This document shows, one piece after another, positions 28,701-42,111 of a stretch of 64,000 bases of DNA. The translations under genes were made by a program, and so were the position numbers. The notes beneath the pieces are model-generated. The model had not been told where the DNA came from, did no database searches, and was given only the letters and a program-made list of their open reading frames with translations. This DNA comes from Unio delphinus (lineage: Eukaryota > Mollusca > Bivalvia > Unionida > Unionidae). Location: contig JAQISU010000210.1 of assembly GCA_029339505.1 (NCBI GenBank), forward strand, positions 12,553,501 through 12,617,500, in the 5' to 3' direction. The first letter of the stretch is position 1. Each line of letters begins with the position of its first letter.

Positions 28701-30300
28701 TGAACTTCTAATGGCAGTGGTGTCATTTCCGTCCACGTTTAGGTTTATGGTGATCCCATATATGTGACGCAACAAATACAAATCGCCTAGAAAAGAGGCG
28801 TTCAATAACAAATGCTGGTCGATGTCGTTGAGCAATTCCACCTCGATTAGTATTTGGACACCAATGCATTACAAGCCATTTTTGCAGACGTGAAGCAACG
28901 TGCATGATCGATCAGGATTGAGACGTGAATGGCAGTGTGACAAAAGCTTTCAAACACATCAGCCAGGGTCGACACATCGGTGAGCAGAAAACTATAGTGA
29001 TATTCATCAATATTGTGCATGTAAATACCGACCAAACTATGCTAGAAAGTTTGTTGTGTAACGTCTTTGCCATCCACGATTTATACAACGCTTCTAGGAG
29101 TCCAAATCGATTTTCAGCAAGTGTGTCGATATTATTCATGTATTCGTATGAGTGATGGCGAATGTTACCACCAATTTGTGCAAGGAAGCAAGCAGAAGCT
29201 GCACCGATTATATGACCCAAAACTTAATATTGCTGTTTCTGATGCTTGCTCAGTGACCAAACCATCACACAGTTATAAATTAATACAATTGTGTTAGGTA
29301 AATTCTCAACTCTGACTCTATTATGTCCAGGTCCTTTGTACGGGCCAGTGATGTAACATTGATTTTGGATAATGCAAGCGGTGGATGTAAAAGCTTTGTC
29401 AGAGATTATTCAATGAAAGCTTACGGAAAAGCACGAATGGTTTGAGCAGTTATATTAAAGTCAACTGGTGCACGTAACAGATGTGTGTTCCATTTTGTTG
29501 CATCCGCGAGCGATTTACGAAACATTTCAACCAAGTCCTAGCCACAAAACTGGTTATCGTTGTAATATGTCGGGATTCTGGCGGTGGTGTGTATCAGAAG
29601 CCACACAAAGGGAAAATTGCAAATGGCCCAATTTGACACAACTGCATGTAACAAAAGTTTTAAATAATACTTTTATTCTTGAGCCTACTTGTCCGACATA
29701 CCCTTATGTTAAGCGTATACTCTGCAATACTTTGATCTGTCCATTCGTTTCGTTGCGACAATATATCGACGAAACCATATAAAAGGAAAATCATTAGAAA
29801 ACCATTTTACCCAAAAGACGGTCTGAAATTTCATCTAACGTTCAAAAATATTGAAAAGTAATGTGGTGCTAACGAAGCTGAAAAGATGGCTATTTTTCAT
29901 AACTATTGTTTTAGTAATGGGATAAAATGATGCAATATTTTTAGTCAGTTTCATAAGACGTAGAGTGTTAATTTCTAAGGTATATTTTGCTTTGTTATGG
30001 TCTCTCTTGTACACACCCATATTTGTATGACGACCAAATATTACAATATACCCAATGTTTCTGTTATTACATGATCTGAATCATGTTATTCAGATGATTT
30101 AGCCCAATCGATAGGAAGATACTGTATTTTTCTAGAACCTTCCAAACAACATCCGCCAATAAAAAAAATAACCAAAAAATATTATTAAGCCTTGTTATTA
30201 AGAATATCGCTAACAACTATTTTTTGTACACATACCAATGCATTAATTTATTTGTTCGATGTAACGTTTGCTCGAGTTCCAATCACGTAGACTTAGTCTA
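25800..30300. other. Probable intron; no confident gene
   Basis: This lies between the two receptor exons. It contains a family-A SINE tail fragment (about 26205-26290) and several open frames of 60-105 codons on both strands between 28000 and 29800 (for example minus 28912-29220 and plus 29468-29782). They overlap each other on opposite strands and show no family motif. They may be remains of an old insertion, but chance frames cannot be excluded. Confidence 0.5.
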
Positions 30301-30305
30301 AGTAA

Positions 30306-30307
<2 letters not shown>

Positions 30308-30383
<76 letters not shown>
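30308..30383. repeat. (TA)n microsatellite
   Basis: About 38 TA units. Confidence 0.95.
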
Positions 30384-30387
<4 letters not shown>

Positions 30388-30565
30388 CGATAGCTAACAA
30401 AAATGGCAGGGGGATTGACAGATCAATATATCTCAGCAGTTGGGAATTAACTAATAAATACATTATAATATGTCTATATCATTAGTTTTTTCAACTGTTT
30501 ACAAATATATTCATTGATATTCCATGTTTGTATTGTCCCATATAGATAAGCAACACACACACTAT

Positions 30566-30571
<6 letters not shown>

Positions 30572-30620
<49 letters not shown>
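30572..30620. repeat. (GATA)n microsatellite
   Basis: About 12 units of ATAG/GATA, 80 bp before the receptor's last exon. Confidence 0.95.
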
Positions 30621-30701
30621 TAGTTATACTTATACTCGTATTATCATTTATCGTAAATGTGTGCAACGTTGTAATAAACGTGTTATTTATAATCATTTCA
30701 G

Positions 30702-30901
30702 TGAATAGCACGGGAGTTGCTCACGGAACGCCAACCAATCCTGGCCATCCGTACGGATATGCCGACTATCCCTATGGTGTCGCCGTACCAGAAGATGTCC
30801 GGTATGAAAATGTGTCCGGTAGGAAAATGTGTCCGATACCAGATGTCCGGTATGAAAATGTGCCTCAGGAAAGTTCCATATACTCCACCATAAGCATATA
30901 A
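30702..30901 (+). CDS. Last exon of a host receptor with three ITIM-like motifs
   Basis: Acceptor AATCATTTCAG precedes; the exon begins in phase 1, fitting the donor at 25481, and ends at TAA 30899-30901. The roughly 65 residues are cytoplasmic in character: a Pro/Gly/Tyr-rich start, then VRYENV twice (once in each of two repeated segments) and SIYSTI near the end. All three match the ITIM consensus (S/I/V/L-x-Y-x-x-I/V/L), used to recruit SH2 phosphatases in inhibitory immune receptors. The repeat unit is a 21-bp coding duplication about 46 bp apart. Function and ligand are unknown; this is an inference from splice signals and motifs. Confidence 0.6.
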
Positions 30902-31590
30902 ATATTAGAAGATCCTGTCTCTTCTAGACGTTTAATCTATTTGCTAGAATAAAAGCTTTGTTCCATATTACTCTCATTGCACATGAGATAACTTGATAGG
31001 TGATGTTTTCTCGGCAAACTAAATTTTCTGTTATTTGTGTAAATGTTAAATTGTAGGAGTTTGATTAATAGGCATATGAATATTGAACACCTTATCGTGT
31101 TAGTAACTATATTATTTTCACTGGATGCATTCATAGTTTATAAATTGCATACTTATTTTACTAATTTATCTGTCGTTAAATGAGAATTGTAAGTTATACG
31201 TGCACGTTTCCTAGAAATTGTATTAGTCATGTAATAAAGTTATGTTGTATAACACACATAAGAATGAGGCTAATATTTAATCCAATTGTACCATTGGACT
31301 ACTATGCAAAAAACCAACAACTGTCAAACGTAACTTTATTACCAATTGTCATGATAATCTAAAAGACAACAGAGCCCTGTCAAGAAATCCTGTAAATAAA
31401 CAGTTGGCCATACATTCGCATTTTTTAGTCAGTCTATAAAGATAATTTATTTAAGGTAGACAATTTTGAAAAGATTTTAAAATTATTTTTAAAAAATGTT
31501 AGAGTCCGTAAAATGATATTGATCTTTTCATATCAATCAAGCTGTCATACTGCACTAGCAACCTAAGGAAATTGTTCAGTTTCCTAAATT

Positions 31591-31877
31591 CAGCAGGTTT
31601 GTGATCCAGTGTCATCGAATGTTATTGACATCCATAAAGTTATTATGACATAGAATGATTAGTAGGCTTGTGATCCAGTGTCACCAAATGTTATTGACAA
31701 CCATAACGTTATTATGGCATAGAATGATTAGTAGGCTTGTGATCTATTGTCATCAAATGTTATTGACAACCATAACGTTATTTTGGCATATAATGATTTG
31801 TAGGCTTGTGATCCAGTGTCAGCAAATGTTATTGACATCCATAAAGTTAGTTTGATATAGAATGATTTGTAGGCTTG
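31591..31877. repeat. 69-bp minisatellite, about four copies
   Basis: Units begin GGCTTGTGATCCAGTGTCA and are spaced 69 bp (31665, 31734, 31803). Divergence between units is modest. Confidence 0.9.
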
Positions 31878-32099
31878 CGGGCAGTTGAAATCGTCCAGTA
31901 TTTACATTTTATGTATTTTCTTTGTATGTACCTGTAAATCTCGAGGACATACCAAATGGTAGTAATAAAATAATAGAGATCAAATTATCCAACTTTCTAA
32001 TACAAAATGACTCTTTATACATACGATGGTCTGGCATGGATCTTAAAGGACACATGGCGCGAAAATTGTAGTCATTGGTCTTTTTGCACACAAGATGAA

Positions 32100-35000
32100 A
32101 CGATTGCAACATTTCGTGGATAAAGGAGAAGAATGTAAGAGGTAGAAATGTGACATATCACCTTGGACAGTAACTGAAATCTTGGCTCAAATCCATGCCA
32201 GCGATTTTGAAGATGAAATGATGAGCCAGTATCCAGACAAATCAATTATATACCCAACCAACATTTGCCACCAATAAACCCTCAAAATTACTACCACATT
32301 TGAGAGAGACGAAGAAACGGTGACGGTTAAATATTTGAAGTCCTAAGTACCGTTGGAGAAAGCAGAGGGTTTCATCACAGAGGTGGGGGATTCTCTTTTA
32401 ACCATACTGAAATGACAATGTCAAACCATAACAGAAGATCACTTGGGATTTTGAAGTCCCCCATTTGGATCAAGTTTTGCAGCCGAGCAGAATTGACACT
32501 TTCGAAAGTCATCGACACATTTCACCACGTGCAACAATCCAAAAAGTTTTACATCACTGATGGACATGCGACACCGTTCATGTCACACGCATCTCTTCGA
32601 TAAGGGACAGGACGCAGCACGGTGTTTTTGGTGAAAGACCTTCGCTGCACCAAAACGAGTCTCGTCAAAATTAACAACCCTCAAGACTAGATGTGTTTAG
32701 TCCTGGTCATCGTCGTAAGACAAAAGTTCATCGGCAAGAACGAAATTTTATAATGGAAAAGATCCTGGATAACTGTTCAACAATCAGACCGAACCAAACA
32801 ACGAAAAGAAACATAACTCATGTTATTGTAAGCGGGTCTGTCAAGAGGCATACTCTGGCATTCCCGAAATACAAAATTTGCAAGACGTCTTGGCTACACT
32901 CTACACATTTTATGTACACTCTCAAGAAGTGTGTAGATCTATATTGTTTGGATGGAACCGATTTCCATGACGGGAAATACATCACATTTATTATCTCGAT
33001 GAAAATTTAGATGCCATCACCAGGATCGCCACATTCCCGGAAACGGTTATTATTATCATATTGTGCCTCTAAATCATGTCTTGACAAAAGACACTAATAT
33101 GTGCATCGTCCTGCTTGACAGCGCACTTTTATTAGACCTGTCTACTATTAGTAATATCTTGGTTAACATCATAAAAGTGGTTGCCAACTCCTAAGTATGT
33201 GCCCTACTCGTGGACACGCTATACGTAACAATACTGCCAAGGAGAATGTATGTTCAGCACGTAAACTATGTCAAATTTGTCACCAAAGCGTTGACGAAAC
33301 ACATGAACGTTACATTAACAAACACCAACCCAAGATACATAAGATGACCAGCACAAAGATAATTTCATCTCTTTGGATTTGGAATACATGTAAGAGACCA
33401 GAATTATCGTTTCTCCGTGGCTTACCGAACGTGCGAGAAGTGAATCTAATAGCCTATCTTCAGCAATTGTTTCCATTACAGCAATATTCCTAGTGAATGT
33501 GAAACAATCCTTCGGGGACCGTACATGCTAGTCGATTTTCCCAGTGGATCTTACACCCCATTGATGATACATGGAACCAATAGAACATATAACGTTAAAG
33601 AGACTGTCATCGCCTTGCCACGGCGATGGCTGAAAATTTATCTGGATACGATGGGCAATTTCTTCTCAGATACTATACGGAACAATATATCAAACCTCCT
33701 ATCGTGAATTTGAACGGAGTCAATATAGTAAAGATTCAATGAGGCAATTTAATATGCATTTGAGCTGAATGCCTAAATTGTTTGAAATGCTAGAAATGGT
33801 CAAACAATACGCCTTTTACCCTATTTACTTGAGGCTCACTACTGCAACCCAACGAGTAGCTTTGTACCCTTGGTACCAAGATCGCGACATGGACCCTTTA
33901 AGTTTTCAGGAAGAAATGTTAACGTGTCGTCGGTCGGAAATGGTCACTTTACGGCAATGATATGGTAAAAGTCGAGAGGTATTCATGGATTACGAAAAGT
34001 TCGATACTTGGAAAGAAGCCTGCACCATTGCCATAATGGTGTTCGTTAGTGTTCCGTCAATAATTCATGCCCGAAAAAACACTGGATGTCATCGTCCCTC
34101 AAATAACCAATTTTGTTCAACGTCAATACTCGGTAAAAAGCAATACACTAGCTATATTACCTGTGTGACAAAGAATACAAATGGTTGCAGCGCAAATACC
34201 ATCGGAAGGTATATGGTGGATGGATGAGATTAATAAACCCCCCAGAGATTGTGCGAGTTTAATAGATTCATTTCACAGATGTCCCCTTTGCTATCCTCGA
34301 CGTGGCACTATAACAAGCAATATTTACAACGTACCATTGAAGACTTGTACCAGGCCACTTGTCAGCGACGCCTGACGTTATAATAGCAAGGATATAAGTA
34401 GTGGAAATGTAAGACCATACGTGTACTATCAATGTTTCAAAAACGATCCCGAGATTGAACATACAACACTACAACGGCAATTAAACTCAGAAGTGCATTT
34501 TCGCAGACTATGCATGCCTTTATGAAACTGAAACAAGTAACAAGCAGATATTCTTGCTGATGTCACACTCCCGAAAACCAAAAAATACTTCAAAGCGAAA
34601 TGCCTAGAAGAGGAATGCATTGTCAGTGTTAAATTGCTTGTGAAGTAGGGACAACGACCGTGTTTAGAAAAGAAGGAGTTTTTGCTCGAACCTTTCCGCT
34701 ACTTCCAGATGATTAAGACAAAACCCAGTTCATGAACATGTAGACGTCTATCTTCAGGACTTGATCTTATTTAATTACAAAGAAGAATCATAATGTGTCC
34801 AAGCTGTCTATTTGGACATTTCCTCGTTGCGGATTACGCGACAGCCTATGCTCGCTTAAAATTGAACGAAGCTTTAGAACTGTTAGGAGATCGCGGACAA
34901 TTGCATCTACGTTGATGTCCTGGGTCACTGTTACGCTAAAATTCAAGGAGACCGTTTAGGATTCTCACCGAAAATACGATTCTATGTTTTCTAGTTGCGG

Positions 35001-35740
35001 TCCTACAAAATACGACTACGAATACTGAAAAAAAAACCAACATGAAATGCACACCGAGTGGAAAGTGAAAGAATCAACTCTCAATTATCGCAGCAGTCTA
35101 GTGGTGAACGTTAGCGCGTTGAAATAAGCCTTGCAATCTGGACAAGATGGAACATATTTAAAGTGACACCTAAAATATTGTACCTTTACTCAAACACCAA
35201 ATCGACCAAGCGTATCCAAGAAGCGAGTGAAAGTTCCCAATGACTTCACTTTCCCGTAAGGACATGTTGATATTGGTCAGCATATACAAATTGAAAACTT
35301 CCAAGATCGATAGTTCATTTTAATTACCAAAACAAAGCGAGAATAATGAATTCTTTTAAACAGATATCATTGAAGCTGTTCCGTGATTCTCATGCGATGA
35401 GAACGATGCGGTACTCAGTGACATCAGTGATTCAGCACCATATGATGGGCACTTTTCTATGACTGCTACTACTACTACTGCTACTACTACTGCTGCTACT
35501 ATCGCTATTACTGCTACTACATCTAGTACATCAATCATTGAAAATGATGATGAACTTGCCAAACCTGTTGGATGTGAAAGCGATGCAGTCGTTAAAGAAG
35601 AACTAATAACTATTGGGTTTCATTGTAAATGTCATCCTCCAAGTAAAACCATACCACCCTACGGATGTCATTTAAACTCCTGCGGATTTCACTGTAACCT
35701 CATTGGAATAAATCTCAGAAATACGAATATTCGACTGCGC
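32100..35740 (+). pseudogene. Relic protein-primed DNA polymerase of a canonical Polinton
   Basis: No long frame survives, but short segments in changing frames follow in the order of a Polinton PolB. There is an N-terminal helical part (32412-32603) and a Cys/His cluster with CQICH (33197-33345). The exonuclease half follows (33525-33960), including a MPKLFE start and a DMDPLSFQEE stretch. A DYATAYARLKLNEALELL segment at about 34830-34890 leads to a degenerate palm motif C near 34910, where VDVLG replaces the usual Asp-Thr-Asp. A late TLNYRSSLVVNV segment lies at about 35080-35120. More than ten frame changes or stops are present. Unlike the intact provirus there is no helicase part. Old insertion. 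Other genes of the element could not be found. Confidence 0.7.
35455..35525. repeat. (CTA)n-like microsatellite
   Basis: ACT/GCT trinucleotide run inside the decayed polymerase region; the poly-Thr frame over it is an artefact. Confidence 0.8.
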
Positions 35741-35744
35741 AATT

Positions 35745-37870
35745 GACCTGAATACTGTGACTTTGTAAGTCGATTTCAAATGTTCCAAGGAGAATGGCCA
35801 TGTTATTTTGGAGGACCAATCCCGAAAAAGTAGACTGAGCCAAATTGTATGCTTGGCACATGGGGTAATGTCAGGTACTTCAGTTGTGGTTTGTCCCTTC
35901 ACGAGCGGAAGCAGAAAGATTTCACTCACATATAACGGCTCAATGGTCTTCGCGTTGTCACTGCCTATTTTTATTTTGACCCCACGAATTGAATACCAAG
36001 TCGTTTATGAAACCAGATTCGCTTGGAGTCAGAGGTTGGTCAACGATAAGTCTTTAAACCCCATTTTAAAATTAATATTTATGGAACACCAAACGAATTG
36101 CAAGTGAAGATCTAAATGGATGTTGCCAGAGGAAAATCTCAATTTATGACCGTTGAACCTTTTTTTATCGAGAAAGACACAAGAGGAAAGGAAAACGAGT
36201 GAGCAAACCCAAGTTTGCGTTCATCTGGTTATTCTGCTGTAGAACGGTTAGATTAGAAAATGTTCATCCTGCATAGCAGTGGTTAGAAATTATTCCATAC
36301 GTCCATTACGTTCGCTCTAATAGAAAAGTTAATATAACATAAAGGGCATTAGATGTGCGTAGTTATAATTACGGACTGACATGATCATGGATATTTACAA
36401 GATAGCATTCGTGGTTTGTATGTGGAATTGGGAGAACGCATTTACAGAGAGCTGCTTAAAATACGTGTTAAAACCGCAAAGATGATTAAACCACTTGCAC
36501 CTGAATGCTTCAAGAGGACTGATTCCATGAAATGTTTCCACTGGTCAGGCTTCTGTTTATTTACCTGTATACTTACTGCAATGAATTCCAGAGAAAGTGT
36601 TAAATCATGTACACATCGTAAACTTAGTTCAAGAGAAAATGTCTGATCGGTGTATTTGTATGTAAAAGTTAGTGACTAAACCGTTTAGGTTCCCCATTGT
36701 AGTACGAATATCTCTGTGCAGAAAGTATACATAATGCCTCCGACAAAAAGAGGCATATACACGACCTACCGTGCCTCGACATTTATCTGTGGTGACTGAA
36801 CAAATTCGGTAGAAGGAACTCAATGATTCAAATTACTGTCTTATTGATATCATTTCTGGTATTTCGCTTACCAGCTGATTAATTGTAGAATCTTTACGAG
36901 AAACACCTGCCACTGAATAAAATATGAAAGTGGTACATTTAAATGGACACAAGAAATTCATTCTTCTAAAAGTATTGCGGTTTCATCTGGATATGTTTCT
37001 ACCGAAGAAAAGAGTCGTAAACATTTAGGTACTGAAACTAGAATTGAGATCCTAAATTCATACGTCCGGTGAGAAAAAACGTTTTTAATTCTGGGTAAAC
37101 TGCAGTATCTATGCCATCCCAATAACATGTTAATTGCCATAGCCATCGGTCCAATCCTAACCAAATTTGGCAATCGTTTGATCGATCATCAACATCATTT
37201 GATCGAACTGCTACCTCAACAGATGGTGTGATGTTACAGAGAGTGGTAATCGCCGCACAGGTTCTGACGAAAAGGTCAGGGCGATTTCTTCGTGTTTGTG
37301 AAAGGCATCCTTGGCGAAGATGAAGGAATAGTGTTTGAACTCCAATCAATCCCATCTGATCAATGGTGAAGAAATGTTAGGAGCAGACGAAAAAGAAGTT
37401 AAACTAGTTTACGCGCAATGTGAAATATCGTGAAAACAAGTTTGATTTCAATTATCAAAATTTGGTTTCAACAAAGTAAAGCACATTGCACCATTTGTCC
37501 CAATACTCATTTAGAAGTCTTGTTTAAAAACCCTATAGATAAATCGCAAGTGCAAGTCTTAGCTAAGCCGTTACGAATGCCTTGACCAACTCATGCATAG
37601 AACGATGTCTCTCAAACCACATGCTCTTATTTATTCGTAGATTTTAACCCCACCACCCGATTATTTGCGATTATATCCCCAGTTCGTTCACCACTGGTGC
37701 CATAATGGAAGGTACGTCCCCTTCGTCCATATTTTTTTTGTTCGAGCCTCTTAATGAATAAAATAGTTTGGGTCATTTGTTTCCCGGTATGTATATTACA
37801 AAAATGGTGAAAATGTACGTACTAGTTGGTATGTTGTTTGCACCTGCTTAACTACTTGAAATCCATCCTT
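35745..37870. other. No gene recognised; possibly the rest of the canonical Polinton relic
   Basis: Short frames on both strands (for example plus 35808-36107 and 36416-36646, minus 37038-37355) show no motif I can name. Their location just downstream of the polymerase relic makes a viral origin possible. Confidence 0.35.
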
Positions 37871-37877
37871 ATACATT

Positions 37878-39060
37878 TTTCATCTACTTTTGCTCTTTCT
37901 TTTTTTTTTCTCCATCTCTCCAATGATGTCATGTGCACTTTTTACATGCCCAAGCCACCAAATGCAGAGTATCAATAAAAAGTGTTCTCCGTGGATAGCA
38001 GAGTTATGGACCAGCTTCAAACTGCTAAAAGACATCGCCGAAAAGCAGAGAGGCTTTAGCTTTCCACCAGACTCACTATTCATAAACAAATATATGAGGC
38101 CGCTAAGAAGACCGTCACAAACATAGTCCATTTAGCAGCATTATCCCACTACAGTACTAAGATCACAGCGAGTTGCAACAGCAAAGAGCTCTACAATATA
38201 ACTAACAAACTAATGTCAAGGAACAAATGTACCCTTCTTCCAACTACCTTCTTTTCAGTAGACCTTCCAGACCAATTTGCAAATTTCTTCCGTGGCAAAG
38301 TACAAAACGTATACATATTCGCTTGACAACCATACAGTTATGATACAGAATTTCAGCGACAACCATTAGGAGCCTTTGAACCTGTCTATATTAATTTAGT
38401 ACAGACAATCGTGAAGAAGAGTGCTCCAAAGTTTTATGAACTTGATCCAATTCCGACATCACTGCTGCTTAAGTGCTTAGACCCAATATTACCTTCACTA
38501 ACTGATATTGTTAATATCTCTCTCATTTGGGGAATTCCCAACCTTTTTCAAAACTGACATCTTAAAGACTCTGCTGAAGACACCAACACACCATAACGAT
38601 TTAAAGAACTACCGCCCAGTTTCTATTCTCCCATTCATATCAAAAAGCTTAGAAAAGGTTGTTCTTACCCAAATGGTATCTCATTTGAATTCAAACATAT
38701 TTTTAGTAATGTACAGACTGCATATCGCCCTTGCCACAGTACGACAACTACTCTTCTGAAAGTATTTAATGACATTTCAGTCCAGTTGATATATGTTTTG
38801 GTCTTCCACAGGGTTCTGTTCTTGGACATGTTCTCTTCAATCTATACTCTCAGCCGCTCTCAACTGGCATAGATCATTACCTAGCGTAGCACCAGTTGTA
38901 CGCTAATGACACCCAAATATACAGGTCTAGCCACATAACTGAAGTTCATGCCAATACCACCCATGGGGTAGGGAGGTGCATTTCTGATGTGATACTTTTT
39001 TCATCTACTTTTTGCTATCTCTTTTTTTTCTATCTCTCCACTGATGTCACGTGCACTTTG
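37878..39060. repeat. Pair of about 60-bp direct repeats around the LINE relic
   Basis: TCATCTACTTTT..., a T-rich stretch and GATGTCA(T/C)GTGCACTTT occur at 37878-37940 and again at 39000-39060. They may be an old, long target duplication or two copies of a pre-existing repeat. Confidence 0.6.
37950..38960 (+). pseudogene. LINE (non-LTR) reverse transcriptase relic
   Basis: Broken pieces of a CR1/L2/Jockey-like ORF2 follow in order. A linker region upstream of the polymerase has SPWIAELW (about 37990). The RT core has LKNYRPVSILPFISKSLEKV at about 38594-38655. The catalytic loop region reads YANDTQIY (about 38898), in which the first Asp of the YADD motif is Asn. Three or more frameshifts and the changed active site make it dead. 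Direct repeats of about 60 bp (37878-37940 and 39000-39060) flank it. Confidence 0.8.
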
Positions 39061-39254
39061 TCTTTTTGTGTTTCTAGTATTGAGTGTTTCTTGCCACATA
39101 CTGGGTTATTCGATTTAATGGAGCCAGGAGAGTTTAGTGTTCTAAAGTATACAATCAAATATGAAATGAAGCAAAACTAGTTTTCAATACTTGCTGTGCC
39201 AGAACAAAATATTGTAACAGTTTAGTAAGTGACTATGTGTTTACAATATTATAA

Positions 39255-39365
39255 TGCTACAATTTCTGCTACTACTTCTGCTGCTGCTGCTACTACTTCT
39301 ACTTCTACCACTACTACTACTACTACTATTACTACTGATAATAATAATAATCATAATAATAATAC
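39255..39365. repeat. Trinucleotide-rich microsatellite
   Basis: Runs of (CTG/CTA)n then (ACT)n and (AAT)n. Confidence 0.85.
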
Positions 39366-39384
39366 ACGTTAATGTTCACATTCC

Positions 39385-39570
39385 CAACTGTCCTGGTGGC
39401 GTAAGTGATCAGAGCGTTAGCTAATGAGGGAGGTCGCAGAATAGAAACCAGGTCGATTCATACCAAAGACTTATAACTGTTTACTAAGACCTGTATTGTT
39501 AGGCGCTCAGCGTTAAAAGTTAGCGTCTGGACGGCCTAATATCAGAATAATGTGAATGGGTGCATGATAC
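39385..39570 (+). repeat. tRNA-derived SINE, diverged family A
   Basis: Tracks the plus-strand family-A copy at 57077: GCGTTAG head region, CATACCAAAGA, then GTTAGCGTCTGGACGGCCTAAT and a TGTGAATGGGT tail. Older and more diverged. Confidence 0.65.
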
Positions 39571-41150
39571 CTCAGTGATAGACAAAACTATAAACTGTCA
39601 CACTTCGTAAATAGTAGCGATATGACAGATTTTGTAAACGTTGATCCAAAACTAAATCACATGAAGAAAACAAAACGGTGCATCGGCATTGCATGGATAT
39701 AATGCGCCGCAACATGTCTTGTTGATTTGAAAGGATATAACATGTACATAGAAACATCGTGGCATTTGTTGTAGAAAATAACTTTCATGTAAATATTATT
39801 ATTTAAGATTTTATTCTATACAGAATTCTATGAGAGACAAATATCGAATATATTTTCAAACAATATACATCAAATGTAAACAGTGTTTTAAATATAGATA
39901 TACAAGTATGGGGAAAATCCCTGCACTAAACACTTGTATGGAAAGAAAATGTGTTTAGACAACATATGCTGATTAATAAGTGAAGATTAAGCATTGAGGT
40001 ATTGTTCCTCTATACAGCGTACACGTAGCCAAACGACAGTTGCCTTTCAATGTATATATCGTTGCATGATGTCTAAATACGTACATATAAGTCCAGTATC
40101 TTCCTTATACTGTGTTGTACGTAGAGGGCTAAATGACTGAACAGAGATTGTTGATCAGGTCAAATTCTATTGATAAAATACACCGAACCGAAATGACCTA
40201 TCGTAGTTACCCGCTTATAGCAAGAACGAAAATGGGAATACATTTGTAACAACATGCAAATTGCTAGATGCATTGCACATCAGGATTGAATCTGTTCGAT
40301 TCAAATTATTAATACAACAACCACAATATGTTCAGATTATTATTAATTTGCGTTGATCCTATATTACATCAAGTGGGGAATGTGTAGGAGGACAACGAAA
40401 TTTGGTATTGCATTGTAATTAGTTGCCTGGTGTAAATGATAGGAATGCCTTATAGTGCATGTATCAATTATGTACATAATTGTCAAAATATCACGTATAA
40501 TATGCACATCATAAAACTGTAGTTGAAAGTTAAAGCAATTTTTTTGTGTTGAAGGCTACATATATGTCTATCTCTGGAGTTTGAATATAAAGAAGATTTA
40601 AATTAAGTTACATTACAGCAAGTTTAAAAAATGTAGTGCAAAGTCTAGAATATCATCATACATATATTGACAAATGGAGCTATCCACATCCAGCTCCAAA
40701 TTGCCGCATGTTGCGTCCGTTGTGTAATTTACAAAACTGACAAATTCTCCCTTTGCCATTGATTGTGAAAGTTATTATCGGAATGAAAGGCTAAACATGT
40801 GCAAATTTATTGTTAATATAACATAGTCTGCATGGTTGGATCAACTTATGGGTCATTTAATACTTGTTTTCATTATGTAAAGTATTGATTTAATATTTAT
40901 AACGATTTATATGCTTTTGATTTATATTGATCAATACATTCTATCTCCTTGAAACGACTTGAATGAATTCCTTTCCCCTTTTCTGCTTGTTTTCCTAGAC
41001 TTATTGTAGCTTAGAGAAGATTACAAATAATACGGTCTTTAAAAGTTCGTTAGCTTGTGTACTCTAGGGAATAATCCTTGTGCCACTGCATTTGACAAGT
41101 CGTTTACATTTATATCCTAGGTAACATTACGTATATCATGATGATTGTTA
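39570..41150. other. Non-coding, nothing recognised
   Basis: AT-rich intergenic or intronic sequence. Only frames shorter than 65 codons, without motifs. Confidence 0.6.
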
Positions 41151-41249
41151 GGTCCCTTGTTGCCTAGGGAATATTTAAGAAAACTCTGGACGGGGGGTTG
41201 GGGGATCAGATTGCTTTAAATTGTTCATTTTCACGTTTCGCTGTCATTT

Positions 41250-41475
41250 TACCTGTGTTCGGATAGGTTAGAATTCCGGGCTCGGCCAATGTGGATATGT
41301 AACAAAGATACCAGTTGCTTCCCTTTGGATCGGTGATTTTTACAGGGGTTTTCCCGGGATATTAGCTTACCCCTGGATCGGGGATATTTACAAGGGGTTT
41401 CCCGGTATATTACTCCAACAATTTTAGAAGCAGCCGCGTATAACCTATCTTGCGCTGATAAACGGCGTTACACCC
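41250..41475 (+). repeat. SINE-like fragment, tail related to family B
   Basis: Ends with GCGCTGATAAACGGCGTTACA, like the family-B tail at 49795-49835, and contains an internal partial duplication of GGATCGG(T/G)GAT...TTTACA.GGGTTT.CCCG. Confidence 0.5.
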
Positions 41476-41735
41476 AATACAACAACAGATAGCACGGCCA
41501 TTGATAAGTCGCTTGTACCTAAGAGAATACTACACACAATGGTCTTTTGACTGGTCGTTTATATGTGGTATATATGCTGCTTAGTTTAACACAACATGTG
41601 TGGAACGATGCTTGAATCTAATTTGAGAAATCTTATATATGTCATTAAACATCACCTCCCGTATACCTGCTATTTAGACCAATACAAATGAAATATGTGC
41701 ATGTGTGTATATCGTTTGTTCCACATATTAATTGG

Positions 41736-42065
41736 TGTGTTTGTTTGTTTGTTTGCTTGTTTGGGTATGATTTTTAACGTAGCTTTAACAATGTTTCAGT
41801 CATATCACAACGATTTCTGCAGTGAGGCAGTTTATAGTGATGTCTAGCACTCGGGCATCATATCGCAGACATGATGTGCCAGCCAGTCACATTAACCTGA
41901 CACCAGGCCAACCAGTCCTAACACTAACCTCTTAATGCTGAGCGTCAAACGAGGCAGCTGTCTGTAACTCTTTTTTAAGTCTTTGGTATAACTCGGCAGT
42001 GGATCGAACCCACTACCTCCCGCTTTCGCGGCGTACGCTCTAACCACTTCGACACCGGAGCGGTT
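41736..42065 (-). repeat. Full-length tRNA-derived SINE (family A) with target duplication
   Basis: Head on the right (A and B boxes at about 42000-42060), (CAAA)n-type tail on the left (41738-41765). CATATTAATTGG flanks it at 41724-41735 and 42066-42077 as a 12-bp target duplication. The same insertion is present at the left edge of the window, so it came before the segmental duplication. Confidence 0.88.
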
Positions 42066-42111
42066 CATATTAATTGGCATGAACCGAATCCATGGACACC
42101 ATCGTTTTCCC

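Noticed and set aside
28641..29220. A minus-strand gene relic made of several frames at 28.0-29.2 kb
   Set aside because: Both strands are open in the same place and no motif or homologous segment in the window supports it; left as unassigned intron sequence.
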